From positions 1-64,000 of the forward strand of contig PGXV01000003.1 of NCBI GenBank assembly GCA_002839315.1: a stretch of 64,000 bases of DNA. Direction: 5' to 3'. The notes under the pieces were generated by a model that searched no databases, was not told the origin of the DNA, and saw only the letters and a list, made by a program, of their open reading frames with translations. A program made the position numbers and the translations under genes. This document shows positions 15,485 through 24,740 of the stretch, one piece after another. The stretch comes from Spirochaetae bacterium HGW-Spirochaetae-3 (GTDB lineage: Bacteria; Spirochaetota; Spirochaetia; Treponematales; UBA12059). How positions within the stretch are numbered: position 1 is the first letter of the stretch; every line of letters starts with the position of its first letter.

Positions 15485-15957
15485 AGACGTTGATCGCGTA
15501 CGCCACCAAGAGGGGCGCGACGAAGGACATGGCCGCCCGCATAGCCGGGGGCCTCGGAGGGGCCGATATCGTCGACCTGAACGGCCCGGAAGCCGGGCGG
15601 GTCGACCTGTCGGCCTACGGAACGGTCGTCATCGGCGCGTCGGTCTACGCGGGCGCGTACCGCAAGTCCGCCGTCGCGTGGGCCAAGTCGCGCGAGGCCG
15701 AGCTGGCGACGAAGAAGGTCGCGCTGTTCGAGATAGGCTCGGCGAAGGACGCGCTCGCCGTGAGGACGGCGCTGCCGGACCTGTGCGGCCGGGCCGTCGC
15801 GGTGGCCAAGCTGGGCGGCGAGATTCGATGGAAGCGTCTGTCCCCGCTGGAGCGCATGATCGTCAAGGCCGTGATGAAGACCTCCGGCGACTCGTCGACG
15901 ATAGACGACGCGGCCGTCGCCGCTTTCATAGGGTCGGTCAGGGAGGCGTCGCTATGA
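15481..15957 (+). CDS. Flavodoxin-domain protein (HemG/protoporphyrinogen-oxidase-like)
   Basis: The 158-residue protein begins with an FMN-phosphate loop, 'LIAYATKRGATKDMAARIA'. 'YGTVVIGASVYAGAYRKSAV' follows, as in flavodoxins of the HemG and 'flavodoxin_5' group. No other domain is attached. It is co-translated with the TetR gene (ATGA overlap) and with the FMN-binding lipoprotein (ATG 15954 overlaps its stop). It probably carries electrons in the cytoplasm as a flavin protein, paired with the membrane-anchored FMN-binding protein. HemG activity cannot be inferred, since no other haem genes are nearby. Confidence 0.8.
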   Translation: MKTLIAYATKRGATKDMAARIAGGLGGADIVDLNGPEAGRVDLSAYGTVVIGASVYAGAYRKSAVAWAKSREAELATKKVALFEIGSAKDALAVRTALPDLCGRAVAVAKLGGEIRWKRLSPLERMIVKAVMKTSGDSSTIDDAAVAAFIGSVREASL

Positions 15958-16334
15958 GCGCGGCGAAAAGACTGCCGGCGCTCGCGGCGCTCGCGGCGCT
16001 CGCGGCGCTCGCGGTATTCGCCGCCGCTGCATTCGCCTCCTGCGCCGTGCCGGACATACGCGTCACGACGCCCCCGTTCTCCGGGCTGCCCGACGGGGCG
16101 TACCGGGGCTTCTACGACGGCGGCATCGTCAAGGCGGAGGTAGAGGCGACTCTGGCCGGCGGGGCGCTGACCCGCGTCGCCATAATCAAGCACGACTGCG
16201 GCAAGGGCAGGCCGGCGGAGGCGATCGTCGACGACGTCGTCGCCGCCCAGAGCCTTGACGTCGACGTCGTCGCCGGCGCGACCTACTCCAGCAGGGTCAT
16301 ACTCAAGGCCATAGAAGTAGCGCTGACGAGGTAG
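15954..16334 (+). CDS. FMN-binding-domain lipoprotein
   Basis: The 126-residue protein has a hydrophobic signal with an Ala-Leu repeat and a possible lipobox 'FASC'. An FMN-bind domain of the RnfG/NqrC type follows. 'LPDGAYRGFYDGGIVKAEVEATLAGGALTRVAIIKHDCGKG' is its first part. 'VDVVAGATYSS' is the flavin attachment motif (usual form D-x-x-S/T-GAT-x-S/T), with Thr as the site of covalent FMN. It probably needs the flavin transferase ApbE, which is not in this window. It would hold FMN outside the cytoplasmic membrane. A 9-bp repeat (CTCGCGGCG) occurs about four times in the signal-peptide coding part. Confidence 0.75.
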   Translation: MSAAKRLPALAALAALAALAVFAAAAFASCAVPDIRVTTPPFSGLPDGAYRGFYDGGIVKAEVEATLAGGALTRVAIIKHDCGKGRPAEAIVDDVVAAQSLDVDVVAGATYSSRVILKAIEVALTR

Positions 16335-16360
16335 CGGCCGGCGCCTACGGGCGGGAGGGC

Positions 16361-17080
16361 TTACCCTCCCGCCTTGCTCTCCGCGCCCAAGTAGGAGTCG
16401 CGCACGGCGGGATCGGCGGCCACGTCGGAGGCCTTGCCTTCCTTGACGATGCGCCCCTGCTCCAGCACGTAGGCGCGATCGGCTACCGATAGCGCCCTGA
16501 AGGCGTTCTGCTCGACGAGCAGTATCGTCTTTCCCAGCTTGTGTATCTCGCCGATTATCTCGAACACCGTCTGCACGAGCAGCGGCGCCAGACCGAGGGA
16601 CGGCTCGTCCATCAGCACGAGGTCGCCGTCGGTCATGAGCGCGCGGCCCATGGCGAGCATCTGCTGCTCGCCGCCGGACAGCGTGCCGGCCGACTGCTTG
16701 CTACGCTCCGCGAGCCTCGGGAACAGCGAGTACACCCGTTCCAGGTCGGCCGCGACGGCCTTCTTGTCGTTGCGCAGGTACGCGCCCATGGCCAGGTTGT
16801 TCTCTACCGACAGGTTGGCGAACACGAGCCTGCCCTCGGGCACGTGGCAGATGCCGTCGCGCACGATAATGTCGGGCCGCCTGCCGAGCGGCTTGCCCTT
16901 GAACGACATGGTACCCGCCGCTGGCTTGAGGAAGCCCGATATCGCGTTGAGCAGCGTCGACTTGCCGGCGCCGTTGGCGCCGATGATCGTGACGATCTCC
17001 CCTTCTTCTACCCTCAGCGAGACGCCCTTCAGGGCCCGTATGCCGCCGTAGGCGACGTGGAGGTTCTCTACGTTGAGCAT
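16361..17080 (-). CDS. livF: Branched-chain amino-acid ABC transporter ATPase LivF
   Basis: A 239-residue ABC ATPase of the LivF type. Walker A is GANGAGKST near residue 37, the signature is LSGGEQQML, Walker B is 'LVLMDEPSLGLAPLL', followed by the H-loop region. The 'EPSLGLAPL' stretch and the lack of an extra C-terminal helix separate LivF from LivG. It hydrolyses ATP to power uptake through LivHM. It is the last gene of the liv operon, four bases after livG. Confidence 0.93.
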   Translation of the reverse strand: MLNVENLHVAYGGIRALKGVSLRVEEGEIVTIIGANGAGKSTLLNAISGFLKPAAGTMSFKGKPLGRRPDIIVRDGICHVPEGRLVFANLSVENNLAMGAYLRNDKKAVAADLERVYSLFPRLAERSKQSAGTLSGGEQQMLAMGRALMTDGDLVLMDEPSLGLAPLLVQTVFEIIGEIHKLGKTILLVEQNAFRALSVADRAYVLEQGRIVKEGKASDVAADPAVRDSYLGAESKAGG

Positions 17081-17084
17081 GCCG

Positions 17085-17852
17085 TTATTCTCCCCCGCCC
17101 AGGTAGGCCTCGACGACCCGCTTGTCGCCGCGTATCGCGTCGGGCGTGCCGTCCGCTAGCTTCTGGCCGAAGTTAAGCACGACGATATGCTCGCACAGGC
17201 CCATCACCAGGTCCATATGGTGCTCTATCACGAGCACCGACAGCTTGAAGCGGTTACGGATGTCCCCGATCAGGCGCATCAGCTGCTCGGTCTCGTCGGG
17301 GTTCATGCCGGCCGCCGGCTCGTCCAGGAGGAGCAGCCGAGGATCCAGCGCGAGCGCCCGCGTTATCTCGAGCCGGCGCTGCAGGCCGTACGGCAGCCCG
17401 TTGGCTATGGCGTCCTTGCGGTCGGCCAGGCCGAGGATCGACAGGAGCTCGAGCGCCTTTTCCTTGAGCGTCTTCTCCTCGCGCCTGAACCGCGGCAGCC
17501 GCAGCAGGGAATCGGCGAGGTTATAGCTGGCGCTGGCGTGGCACGCGGTCAGCACGTTGTCGAACACCGTCAGGTTCTTGAACAGCCTGATGTTCTGGAA
17601 GGTACGCGTGATGCCGATGTCGGCGATACGGTAGGGCTCCGTATCGGTTATGTCCTTGCCCTCGAAGCTGACGGACCCCGAAGTTACCTTGTACACGCCG
17701 GTTATGAGGTTGAATATGGTCGTCTTGCCGGCTCCGTTCGGGCCTATGAGCCCGGAGATGCCGCCCTCGCGCACGTTGAAGTCGACTTCGTTGACGGCCG
17801 CGAGGCCTCCGAAGCGCTTGGTCAGGCCGCGGACCTGGAGTATGTCGCTCAT
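17085..17852 (-). CDS. livG: Branched-chain amino-acid ABC transporter ATPase LivG
   Basis: The 255-residue ATPase has Walker [10 protein letters not shown], a LivG-type insertion with '[20 protein letters not shown]', a signature variant '[11 protein letters not shown]' replacing LSGGQ, and Walker B '[15 protein letters not shown]'. The 'AAGMNPxE' form is characteristic of LivG. It forms a heterodimer with LivF on the inner face of LivHM. ATG overlaps the livM stop by four bases. Confidence 0.93.
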   Translation of the reverse strand: MSDILQVRGLTKRFGGLAAVNEVDFNVREGGISGLIGPNGAGKTTIFNLITGVYKVTSGSVSFEGKDITDTEPYRIADIGITRTFQNIRLFKNLTVFDNVLTACHASASYNLADSLLRLPRFRREEKTLKEKALELLSILGLADRKDAIANGLPYGLQRRLEITRALALDPRLLLLDEPAAGMNPDETEQLMRLIGDIRNRFKLSVLVIEHHMDLVMGLCEHIVVLNFGQKLADGTPDAIRGDKRVVEAYLGGGE

Positions 17853-18751
17853 AGCCCGCCCTTTTCTTCGGCCGCCTGGTCGGCCCTGGCAGCCTTGGCC
17901 TCGCGGAGCCGCGCGAAGTGCGCGCGCACCGACTTAGGCGTAAGCTCGAAGCCGCCCATCAGGCCGCGCGGGCGGCCTATCATGATGCCGATGACGGCCA
18001 GGCCGTAGACGACGAGGCGCCACTTGTCCACCGCCCGGAGCAGCTCCGGCAGGAAGGTAAGCACCACCGCGCCCAGCACGGAACCGGAGATGGAGCCGAG
18101 GCCGCCGAAGATGACGATGATCGTCAGCTCGGTCGACTTGACCATGCTGAACATCTTGGGCTGTATGAAGGTCATGTAATGGCCGAGCAGCGCTCCGGCG
18201 ACTCCCGCGTACGCGGCGCTGACGACGAGCGCCAGCATCTTGTACTTGAAGGTGTTTATGCCGGCGACCTGGGCGGCCAGCTCCTCTTCGCGGACCGCTA
18301 TCATATTGCGGCCGTGCCGCGACCGTACCAGGTTGGCCAGCAGCACGACGCCGATGACGTCCAGTATCAGGATGTTTACGAGCGTGGTATGGGGCGGGAT
18401 GCCCGGCCAGCCGCGGGCGCCGCCGAGTCCCTGGAAATTGTCGAGTATCAGCCGTATGGCCTCGCCGAAGCCGAGCGTGGCGATGCAGAAGTAGTCGCCC
18501 TTCAGCCTCAGCGTCGCCCGGCCGATAAGCCAGCTCGCGCCGGCGGCTGCCGCTGCGGCGGCCGCGATGCCGACGAAGAAAGGCAGCTTGAATATCGTGG
18601 TACAGATGGCGGCCGAGTAGGCGCCTATCGCCATGAAGCCCGCGTGGCCGAACGAGAACAGCCCGGCGAAGCCCGTAAGCAGGCTGAGGCCGAGTACCGC
18701 TATCAGGTTGATGCCCGACAGCATGATGATGCCTTCGAGATAAGAGCTCAT
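17849..18751 (-). CDS. livM: Branched-chain amino-acid ABC transporter permease LivM
   Basis: A 300-residue permease with about nine or ten membrane helices. It has the conserved '[15 protein letters not shown]' and '[25 protein letters not shown]' segments of LivM, and '[25 protein letters not shown]' near the C-terminus, which contains the ATPase-coupling region. It starts 9 bp after livH and overlaps livG. A polar C-terminal tail ([17 protein letters not shown]) is longer than in E. coli relatives. Confidence 0.93.
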   Translation of the reverse strand: MSSYLEGIIMLSGINLIAVLGLSLLTGFAGLFSFGHAGFMAIGAYSAAICTTIFKLPFFVGIAAAAAAAAGASWLIGRATLRLKGDYFCIATLGFGEAIRLILDNFQGLGGARGWPGIPPHTTLVNILILDVIGVVLLANLVRSRHGRNMIAVREEELAAQVAGINTFKYKMLALVVSAAYAGVAGALLGHYMTFIQPKMFSMVKSTELTIIVIFGGLGSISGSVLGAVVLTFLPELLRAVDKWRLVVYGLAVIGIMIGRPRGLMGGFELTPKSVRAHFARLREAKAARADQAAEEKGGL

Positions 18752-18760
18752 GCCGACCCC

Positions 18761-19639
18761 CTACGCCTTGTCTTCGGTGGTCTTGCCCATGATGCCGGTA
18801 GGCCGGAACACGAGGACGCCGATGAGGATGACGAACGCTATCAGGTCGCGGAACTGGCTGGACAGGTAGCCGGCGACCAGCGTCTCTATGATGCCGAGCA
18901 GGACGGATCCGAGCACGGCCCCCGGCAGGGAGCCGAGTCCGCCGAATACCGCCGCCACGAACGATTTCGTCGTTATATTGCCTATCTGGGGATAGACGGT
19001 GTACTTCATACCGAAGAATACGCCGGCTATGCCGGCGAGCATGCCGCCGAGCGCGAAGACGATCATCACGACGCGGTCGGTGTTGACGCCCATCAGCGCG
19101 GCGGCCTTCATGTTGTACGCGGAGGCCTGGATGGCCCGGCCTATCTTCGTCTTCTCTATGAACAGTACGAGGCCCGCGAGGCAGACGGCCGATATCACGA
19201 ACATGATCAGGTCGAGCCGCCCTATCGCCACCGATCCGAGCGAGATGGAGGTGCGGCCGAAGACGTCGGGATAGGTGCGGAAGGTCGGTCCTATCGTCGC
19301 TATGATGATGTTCTCGAGGAAGATGGAAGCGCCCATCGCCGAGATGATGAAGTACAGGAACGGCGCGTTGCGCTCGCGAAGCGGCTTGTACGCAATACGC
19401 TCTATGACGACCGCCAGTACCGCCGTCCCGACGAACGCGACCGCGAAGGCCGCCGGGAACGGCAGCTTAAGCTGGGTCATCGCGAAGAAACCGAAATACG
19501 CGCCGAACATGATGACGCCGCCGTGGGCGAAATTGGAGAAGTTCATGATGGAGTACACGAGAGAGTAGCCGACGGCCATCAGGGCGTAGACGCTCCCGAT
19601 GGAGAGGCCGTTGACCATCTGCTGCAGGAATTGAGCCAT
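18761..19639 (-). CDS. livH: Branched-chain amino-acid ABC transporter permease LivH
   Basis: The 292-residue permease opens with 'QMVNGLSIGSVYALMAVGYSLVYSIMNFSNFAHG', the standard LivH start. 'VAAVFGGLGSLPGAVLGSVLLGIIE' provides the coupling helix. About eight membrane segments are seen. It pairs with LivM to form the translocation channel. Between it and livK lie two hairpins (19684-19745), which probably lower its expression relative to the binding protein. Confidence 0.93.
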   Translation of the reverse strand: MAQFLQQMVNGLSIGSVYALMAVGYSLVYSIMNFSNFAHGGVIMFGAYFGFFAMTQLKLPFPAAFAVAFVGTAVLAVVIERIAYKPLRERNAPFLYFIISAMGASIFLENIIIATIGPTFRTYPDVFGRTSISLGSVAIGRLDLIMFVISAVCLAGLVLFIEKTKIGRAIQASAYNMKAAALMGVNTDRVVMIVFALGGMLAGIAGVFFGMKYTVYPQIGNITTKSFVAAVFGGLGSLPGAVLGSVLLGIIETLVAGYLSSQFRDLIAFVILIGVLVFRPTGIMGKTTEDKA

Positions 19640-19683
19640 AACCGCTCCGCTCGCCGGCGGGCCGGGAAGCCCGCCGCTGGATA

Positions 19684-19745
19684 GGGGCGGCGGTACGCCG
19701 CCCCTTCAAGACGGGAGGGAGCGCTCGTCCCGGGCGCTCCCTCCC
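19684..19745 (-). terminator. Two intercistronic hairpins between livK and livH
   Basis: A 12-bp perfect stem (GGGAGGGAGCGC at 19713-19724 with its complement at 19734-19745) and a 9-bp stem (GGGGCGGCG at 19684-19692 with its complement at 19696-19704) lie in the 144-bp gap. Neither has a T-run. They would act as partial terminators or as 3' stabilisers of the livK message. Confidence 0.65.
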
Positions 19746-19783
19746 ATCGTCATTCAGTAATTATTTAGAAGATCCGTCCGCCG

Positions 19784-20938
19784 TTACTTAGCGGCGTACT
19801 TCTGCTGGAACTTGTACTTCCCGCCTATGATCTTGATGATGGCGGCGTCCTTGCCCTCGGGATTGTGGGTCTCGGGGCTGATGGCGATCTTGCCGGTGAT
19901 TCCCTTGATGTTCGTGCTCTCGAGGGCCTTGGCCACGGACTCGCCGTCGGGCTTGTCGGCGCGCTTGAGGGCGTCTACGAGCATCAGGACCGCGTCGTGC
20001 ACGAGGTAGCCGTTAAGCTCGGTCTCTATGCCGTATTTCTTGAGGTAGCGGGCCTTGTAGTCGGCCACGTCCGGATCGTCGTAATCGAGGTGATTAACGA
20101 AGTAGCAGCCTTCGACGGCGGCGCCGCCCATGCTTATCAGCTGCTCGCTCGGCCAGCCGTCTCCGCCCATCATCACCTGGGTCATGCCGAGCTCGCGCGC
20201 CTGGTTGGCGGACAGCGCCACTTCCTTGAAGAAGTAGGGCATGAAGATGATGTCGGGGTTCTGGGACTTGATCTTGGACAGCTGGGGCCTGAAATCGACG
20301 TCGCCGGACTTGAAGGACTCGTCGGCCACGATCTCGCCGCCCAGTTTCTTGAAGTTCTCGACGAAGAACTGGCGAAGGCCCTGGGAATAGTCGTCGGACA
20401 CGTCGTAGAGAACGGCGGCCTTCCTGGAGCCGAGTACCTCGTACGCGTAGCCCGCCGCGACGGCGCCCTGGTAGGGGTCGATGAAACAGACGCGGAAGTT
20501 GTACGGCTTCACCTTGCCGTCGAGCACCGTGACCTTGGGGTTGGTCGCTACGGTGGCGATATCCGGAACCTTGGCGCTCTCGAGGATGGGCGCTATCGGG
20601 ATGGCGTTACCCGAGGCGTTCGGCCCCAGTATCGCGATGACCTTGTCCTGGCTCGTCAGGCGGCGGACCACGTTGACCGCTTCCTGCGCGTCGCCCTTGT
20701 TGTCGTACCCGACGGCTTCCAGCGTATAGACCTTGCCAGCCACGGTCACTCCGCCCGCCGCGTTGATCTCCTCGAATAGCATCTTCACGGTGTTGAACTC
20801 GTTGTTGCCCCAGACCGCCTGATCGCCGGTGAGGGCGCCGAACCAACCTACCTTGATGACGTCGGCCTTCTGGGCTCCGCCGCAAGAGATGAGAACGAGT
20901 GCGACGAGAATCGCCGCTACGATGTTCCTGACGCGCAT
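19784..20938 (-). CDS. livK: Branched-chain amino-acid ABC transporter binding lipoprotein LivK
   Basis: A type I periplasmic binding protein of about 384 residues. ATG 20938 was chosen because AGGAGG lies nine bases upstream and a lipoprotein signal follows at once (MRVRNIVAAILVALVLISC). The extra in-frame codons upstream to 20998 have no ribosome site. 'IKVGWFGALTGDQAVWGNNE' and 'RRLTSQDKVIAILGPNASGNAIPIAPILE' are the typical ligand-lobe strands. It captures leucine-type or related amino acids and hands them to LivHMGF. It is the first gene of the operon, divergent from the gene at 21135. Confidence 0.93.
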   Translation of the reverse strand: MRVRNIVAAILVALVLISCGGAQKADVIKVGWFGALTGDQAVWGNNEFNTVKMLFEEINAAGGVTVAGKVYTLEAVGYDNKGDAQEAVNVVRRLTSQDKVIAILGPNASGNAIPIAPILESAKVPDIATVATNPKVTVLDGKVKPYNFRVCFIDPYQGAVAAGYAYEVLGSRKAAVLYDVSDDYSQGLRQFFVENFKKLGGEIVADESFKSGDVDFRPQLSKIKSQNPDIIFMPYFFKEVALSANQARELGMTQVMMGGDGWPSEQLISMGGAAVEGCYFVNHLDYDDPDVADYKARYLKKYGIETELNGYLVHDAVLMLVDALKRADKPDGESVAKALESTNIKGITGKIAISPETHNPEGKDAAIIKIIGGKYKFQQKYAAK

Positions 20939-21073
20939 AGTGCCTCCTGATTCCATGATGTATCTACCTGACGCTACCTTGGCGATTCCGTCAAGCAAGA
21001 ATAAATATACGGATAGGTTGCATATTTATGCGTTAAACGTCAATACGCTACGTAGAAACGCCCTGGAGGCCAC

Positions 21074-21101
21074 TTGCATTCCCCCGGCGAGGGTATATAT
21101 T
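21074..21101 (+). promoter_or_regulatory. Promoter of the glycosyltransferase-like gene
   Basis: TTGCAT (21074-21079), 16 bases, TATATT (21096-21101), then a GGAGG site before ATG 21135. The divergent livK promoter must lie in the same 196-bp interval. Confidence 0.5.
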
Positions 21102-21134
21102 GAATAAAACGCTCTGGCCGATGGAGGTTCATCG

Positions 21135-22655
21135 ATGGATCCTAAGAGTATTTTCGGCAACGAGCTGCCTAGGCGGGCGCTCTCCAAGGCGAGGCGGACT
21201 TTCAAGGCGATGGCCAGGCGCTTCTCGTTCGATCCCGATACGTACCCCCGCCTCGCCGCCGAGCCGATGCCCGGCGCGTTCGACGCGTTCGGCGTCATGA
21301 AGCTTGAAGAGCGACGTTCCGACCCCTCGGCGGGCGAGCCGAATCGCGCCGTGGATCCCGATAGCGGTATCGTGCTCGGGACCATCCGCATGGGCTTCGG
21401 CCACTACCGCATAGGGCTCGCCATCGCGTCGGCCGCCCGTTCGATGGGCCTGACGCCCTACTGGCTGGACCTGATGTCGTTCCCGGATAGCGCGGCCAGC
21501 AAGACTATCAAGTACCTGGAGGACCTGTACAACCTCGGTTCCAGGCTATCGCAGAATTCCCGGTTCTTCGACCGCTACGTATGGGAGCGCATCACGGCGG
21601 AGACGGCCAAGCGCCTGTCGTACACGGCTCGGGACCGCGCGCTGTCCGAGCTGTTCGAGCCGATACTCCGCGATTTGCCCAAGGACGCGCCGTTCATGTC
21701 GACGCATCCGTGGACGGGACAGGCGGCCGTCCGCGCCGGGCTGGACAGCGTCGTCGCGCTGATACCGGACAACTACCCGCTGGCGTTCCACCTCGTCGAG
21801 GGCGCGGTCCATACCGTGCAGGCGCCGTCGCTGTATATGGGATACCGTACCCTGCGAGACATGGGCGGCGGCGAGGAGCTGTTCCACGCGCTGCCGAAGG
21901 ACGACATACGCTGCGTCGGGCACTACGTCGACCACGAGATCGTCTCAGCCGTCGAGGAGGACTGCGCCGCGAGGCTCAAGCGCCTCCGCGACAAGGAGAC
22001 GCGGCGCTTCCTGTTGACGATGGGCGGGGCCGGAGCCCAGGCCAGGCGCTTCGCCGACATCGCGCACTCCTGCAAGGGAGCCATCGAGAAGGGCGCGGTG
22101 TCGCTGCTCATCAACATGGGCGACCACGCCGGCAGGTGGGCGGAGCTGCGCGCGTGGCTGGAGGCCGACGGCATACCGTTCGAGCTGCACCAGGACTGGG
22201 AGGCGACCAAGGCCTTCACCGAGGAGATTCGCGTCGGGCCGGTCAAGGGCGTGCACGTATTCCTGCACGATACCTTCTTCGCAGCGGTCTATACGACGAA
22301 CATCCTGATGCGCGTCGTCGACGTGATGATAACCAAGCCGAGCGAGCTATCCGTCTACCCGGTGCCCAAGCTCTTCATACAGCACGTGGGCGCCCACGAG
22401 GTCTGGGGCGCGATCCGCGGCTCGGAGCTCGGCGACGGCACGATAGAGACCGAGTCGGACGCGAGCCTGCGCCAGGCGCTCAGGCTCCTCGTCGAGGAGG
22501 ACGACCTTATCGAGATGTACTGCGGCAACATACTCAGGAACGCGCGGTCCGGCATATACGACGGCGCCTACGGCGCCGTGCACCTCGCTCTGGAGCGTCG
22601 CGCCGATGCGGCGCGCGCCGACGCTGCGCGCGACGACGCTGCGCGCGCGAAATAA
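21135..22655 (+). CDS. Conserved glycosyltransferase-like protein, function unknown
   Basis: The 506-residue protein has no signal or membrane segment. Residues about 78-100 ('GIVLGTIRMGFGHYRIGLAI') resemble the Gly-rich first loop of GT-B glycosyltransferases of the MGDG-synthase/MurG type (GxGGH). A second lobe begins near 'RRFLLTMGGAGAQARRFADI'. The late 'FIQHVGAHEVWGAIRGSELGDG' region is where such enzymes bind the sugar nucleotide. These are pattern similarities only. The last 20 residues are an Ala/Asp/Arg repeat encoded by a 15-bp tandem repeat. It stands alone between liv and opp operons. A role in envelope glycolipid synthesis is a reasonable guess. Confidence 0.5.
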   Translation: MDPKSIFGNELPRRALSKARRTFKAMARRFSFDPDTYPRLAAEPMPGAFDAFGVMKLEERRSDPSAGEPNRAVDPDSGIVLGTIRMGFGHYRIGLAIASAARSMGLTPYWLDLMSFPDSAASKTIKYLEDLYNLGSRLSQNSRFFDRYVWERITAETAKRLSYTARDRALSELFEPILRDLPKDAPFMSTHPWTGQAAVRAGLDSVVALIPDNYPLAFHLVEGAVHTVQAPSLYMGYRTLRDMGGGEELFHALPKDDIRCVGHYVDHEIVSAVEEDCAARLKRLRDKETRRFLLTMGGAGAQARRFADIAHSCKGAIEKGAVSLLINMGDHAGRWAELRAWLEADGIPFELHQDWEATKAFTEEIRVGPVKGVHVFLHDTFFAAVYTTNILMRVVDVMITKPSELSVYPVPKLFIQHVGAHEVWGAIRGSELGDGTIETESDASLRQALRLLVEEDDLIEMYCGNILRNARSGIYDGAYGAVHLALERRADAARADAARDDAARAK

Positions 22656-22689
22656 AAAAAGGCCGCCGGGGAAACGATCCTCGGCGGCC
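22652..22689 (-). terminator. Rho-independent terminator of the opp operon
   Basis: GGCCGCCG (22661-22668) pairs with CGGCGGCC (22682-22689). Read on the minus strand, the stem is followed by seven T residues. It lies 24 bp after the oppF stop and overlaps the end of the convergent gene. Confidence 0.85.
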
Positions 22690-22712
22690 CTGTGAAACCG
22701 ACTAATCCCGTA

Positions 22713-23696
22713 TCAGGCCAGGAAGCAGGCCACCGAGTGCCCGCCGCCCATGTCGCGTAGCGGCGGCCGGCCGGAGCGGCAGACGGCCTGGGCCATAGGG
22801 CAGCGGTCGGCGAAGCGGCACTCGTCCTTTGGATTTATCGGGCTCGGTATCTCGCCCTTGAGCAGGATGCGCTCGCGTCCCTTGGCTATGCGCGGGTCGG
22901 CCTCCGGTATCGCGGAGAAGAGCGCCCTCGTATACGGGTGCAGCGGGTGCCTGTACAGCTCGACCGACTCGGACTGCTCCACCACGGTACCGAGGTACAT
23001 CACGATGACGCGGTCGGATACGTACTTGACCACGGACAGGTCATGGGCGATGAACAGGTAGGTAAGGCCGCGCTCCGCCTGCAGGCGCTTGAGCATGTTG
23101 ATCACCTGGGCCTGTATGGAAACGTCGAGCGCGGATATAGGCTCGTCGCAGACGATGAACCGGGGATCCACGGACAGCGCGCGCGCTATGCCGATGCGTT
23201 GCCTCTGTCCGCCGGAGAACTCGTGCGGGAAGCGCGACACGTGGTCGGCGCCGAGGCCTACCGTGCGCAGGAGCTCGGTTATCCGCTCGTCGCGCTCGCG
23301 CTCGCCCATGCGGCCCGCGAGGCTCAGGCCCTCCCCTACGATATCCTTGACGGTCATCCTCGGGTTGAGCGACGAGTACGGGTTCTGGAAGACCATCTGC
23401 ATATCCTTGCAGAGGCGCCTGGAACGGGCCCTGGCCTCGGCCCTGGAGCGGACCGGAGCGTAGACGTCCTCGCCGTCGAAGCGTACGGATCCCGCGCTCG
23501 GTTCGTGCAGGCGAACGATGCAGCGGCCGGTCGTGGACTTGCCGCAGCCTGATTCACCGACGAGGCCGACGGTCTCTCCCTTGAAGACCTCGAAGCTGAC
23601 GCCATCGACCGCCTTGAGCACGTCGGTCCGGCTCATCCTGAAATACTTCGACAGTCCCTCTACCGCGAGGAGCGGCGTATCGTTAGTCCGCTTCAT
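22713..23696 (-). CDS. oppF: Oligopeptide ABC transporter ATPase OppF
   Basis: A 327-residue ATPase starting at ATG 23696, which overlaps the oppD stop (ATGA). Motifs: Walker [11 protein letters not shown]-loop '[14 protein letters not shown]', signature FSGGQRQRI, Walker B '[12 protein letters not shown]'. The C-terminal extension typical of Opp/Dpp ATPases contains '[21 protein letters not shown]', with a cluster of cysteines (C..C..C..C) that may bind an Fe-S or metal centre as in related ATPases. The long in-frame region upstream to 24050 is antisense-like and excluded. Confidence 0.93.
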   Translation of the reverse strand: MKRTNDTPLLAVEGLSKYFRMSRTDVLKAVDGVSFEVFKGETVGLVGESGCGKSTTGRCIVRLHEPSAGSVRFDGEDVYAPVRSRAEARARSRRLCKDMQMVFQNPYSSLNPRMTVKDIVGEGLSLAGRMGERERDERITELLRTVGLGADHVSRFPHEFSGGQRQRIGIARALSVDPRFIVCDEPISALDVSIQAQVINMLKRLQAERGLTYLFIAHDLSVVKYVSDRVIVMYLGTVVEQSESVELYRHPLHPYTRALFSAIPEADPRIAKGRERILLKGEIPSPINPKDECRFADRCPMAQAVCRSGRPPLRDMGGGHSVACFLA

Positions 23697-24718
23697 GCTA
23701 CCGTCCCCGGGGCGCAGGGCGAGCGTAGCTCCACGGGCGCCGCGTACTCGTGGCGTAGCCAGCACGACGAGGCGTGGCCGCCGCCGAGATCGTAGCCGGG
23801 CGCCGGCCGCTCGTAGCAGACGCGCATCGCGTAGTCGCATCGCGCGGCGAACGGACAGCCGGGCGGTGGCGAGAACAGGTCCGGCGGAGTGCCCTCTATC
23901 GCCTTGAGCTCGTCGGCGCATTCCGTCTCTAGCCGCGCTATCGACCCGAGGAGGCCGGCGGTGTACGGATGCGCGGTACGGTAGAAGATATCCTCCACGG
24001 GCCCGCTCTCCACGACCTTGCCGCCGTACATCACGTAGACGCGATCGCACATCTTGGCTATCACGCCGAGGTCGTGCGTGATGATGACGATCGACGTGCC
24101 CAGCTTCTTGCGGAGCCCGTCGAGCAGTTCCAGTATCTGGGCCTCTATCGTCACGTCGAGCGACGTGGTCGGCTCGTCGGCGATGATGAGGCTAGGGCCG
24201 CCTACGAGCGCCATCGCGATCATCACCCGCTGCTTCATGCCGCCGGACAGCTCGTGCGGGTACTGGTTGCTACGGCGCTCCACGTCGGATATCCCGACGA
24301 GCCTGAGCATCTCGGCGGAGCGGCGCTTGGCGTCCTTTCTGGAGACGCCGGGCCGGCCGACGAAGACCTCCTCCACCTGCGCGCCTATCTTCATAGTCGG
24401 GTTGAGGTACGTCATCGGGTCCTGGAACACGAATCCTATCTCGGTCCCGCGCATGTCGCGCATCTCTCGTTCGGTCTTCCCGAAGACGTCCTCGCCCTTG
24501 TAGAGCAGGCGCCCGCCCTTGCGGAATCCCGGCGGCTCCGGATTGAGACGGAGGGCGCACTGGGCGCTGACGCTCTTGCCGCATCCGGATTCGCCTACGA
24601 TCCCGACGACCTCGCCGGGGAACACGTTGAAGGAGACGCCGCGGACGGCTTCCACCTCGCCTCCGTAGGTCTTGAACGAGTAGCTTAAGTCCTGTACGTC
24701 CAGTATCGGTTCGGGCAC
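23693..24718 (-). CDS. oppD: Oligopeptide ABC transporter ATPase OppD
   Basis: The 341-residue ATPase has Walker A GESGCGKS, '[17 protein letters not shown]', signature LSGGMKQRV and Walker B '[18 protein letters not shown]'. The C-terminal domain has '[21 protein letters not shown]' and further Cys residues, as in OppD/DppD. It dimerises with OppF. It is 22 bp downstream of oppC. Confidence 0.93.
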   Translation of the reverse strand: MPEPILDVQDLSYSFKTYGGEVEAVRGVSFNVFPGEVVGIVGESGCGKSVSAQCALRLNPEPPGFRKGGRLLYKGEDVFGKTEREMRDMRGTEIGFVFQDPMTYLNPTMKIGAQVEEVFVGRPGVSRKDAKRRSAEMLRLVGISDVERRSNQYPHELSGGMKQRVMIAMALVGGPSLIIADEPTTSLDVTIEAQILELLDGLRKKLGTSIVIITHDLGVIAKMCDRVYVMYGGKVVESGPVEDIFYRTAHPYTAGLLGSIARLETECADELKAIEGTPPDLFSPPPGCPFAARCDYAMRVCYERPAPGYDLGGGHASSCWLRHEYAAPVELRSPCAPGTVA

Positions 24719-24740
24719 GGTAGATCTCCTGGATGCCGTA

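Noticed and set aside
15481-15957. Protoporphyrinogen oxidase HemG
   Set aside because: Only the flavodoxin fold is supported; there are no haem genes nearby.
17918-19684. A 588-codon plus-strand open frame
   Set aside because: It is antisense to livM and livH, has an extreme Arg/Glu/Asp composition and no protein features; GC-rich DNA leaves such frames open by chance.
23697-24050. N-terminal extension of OppF
   Set aside because: It lies within oppD in another frame; ATG 23696 overlaps the oppD stop in the usual ATGA manner.
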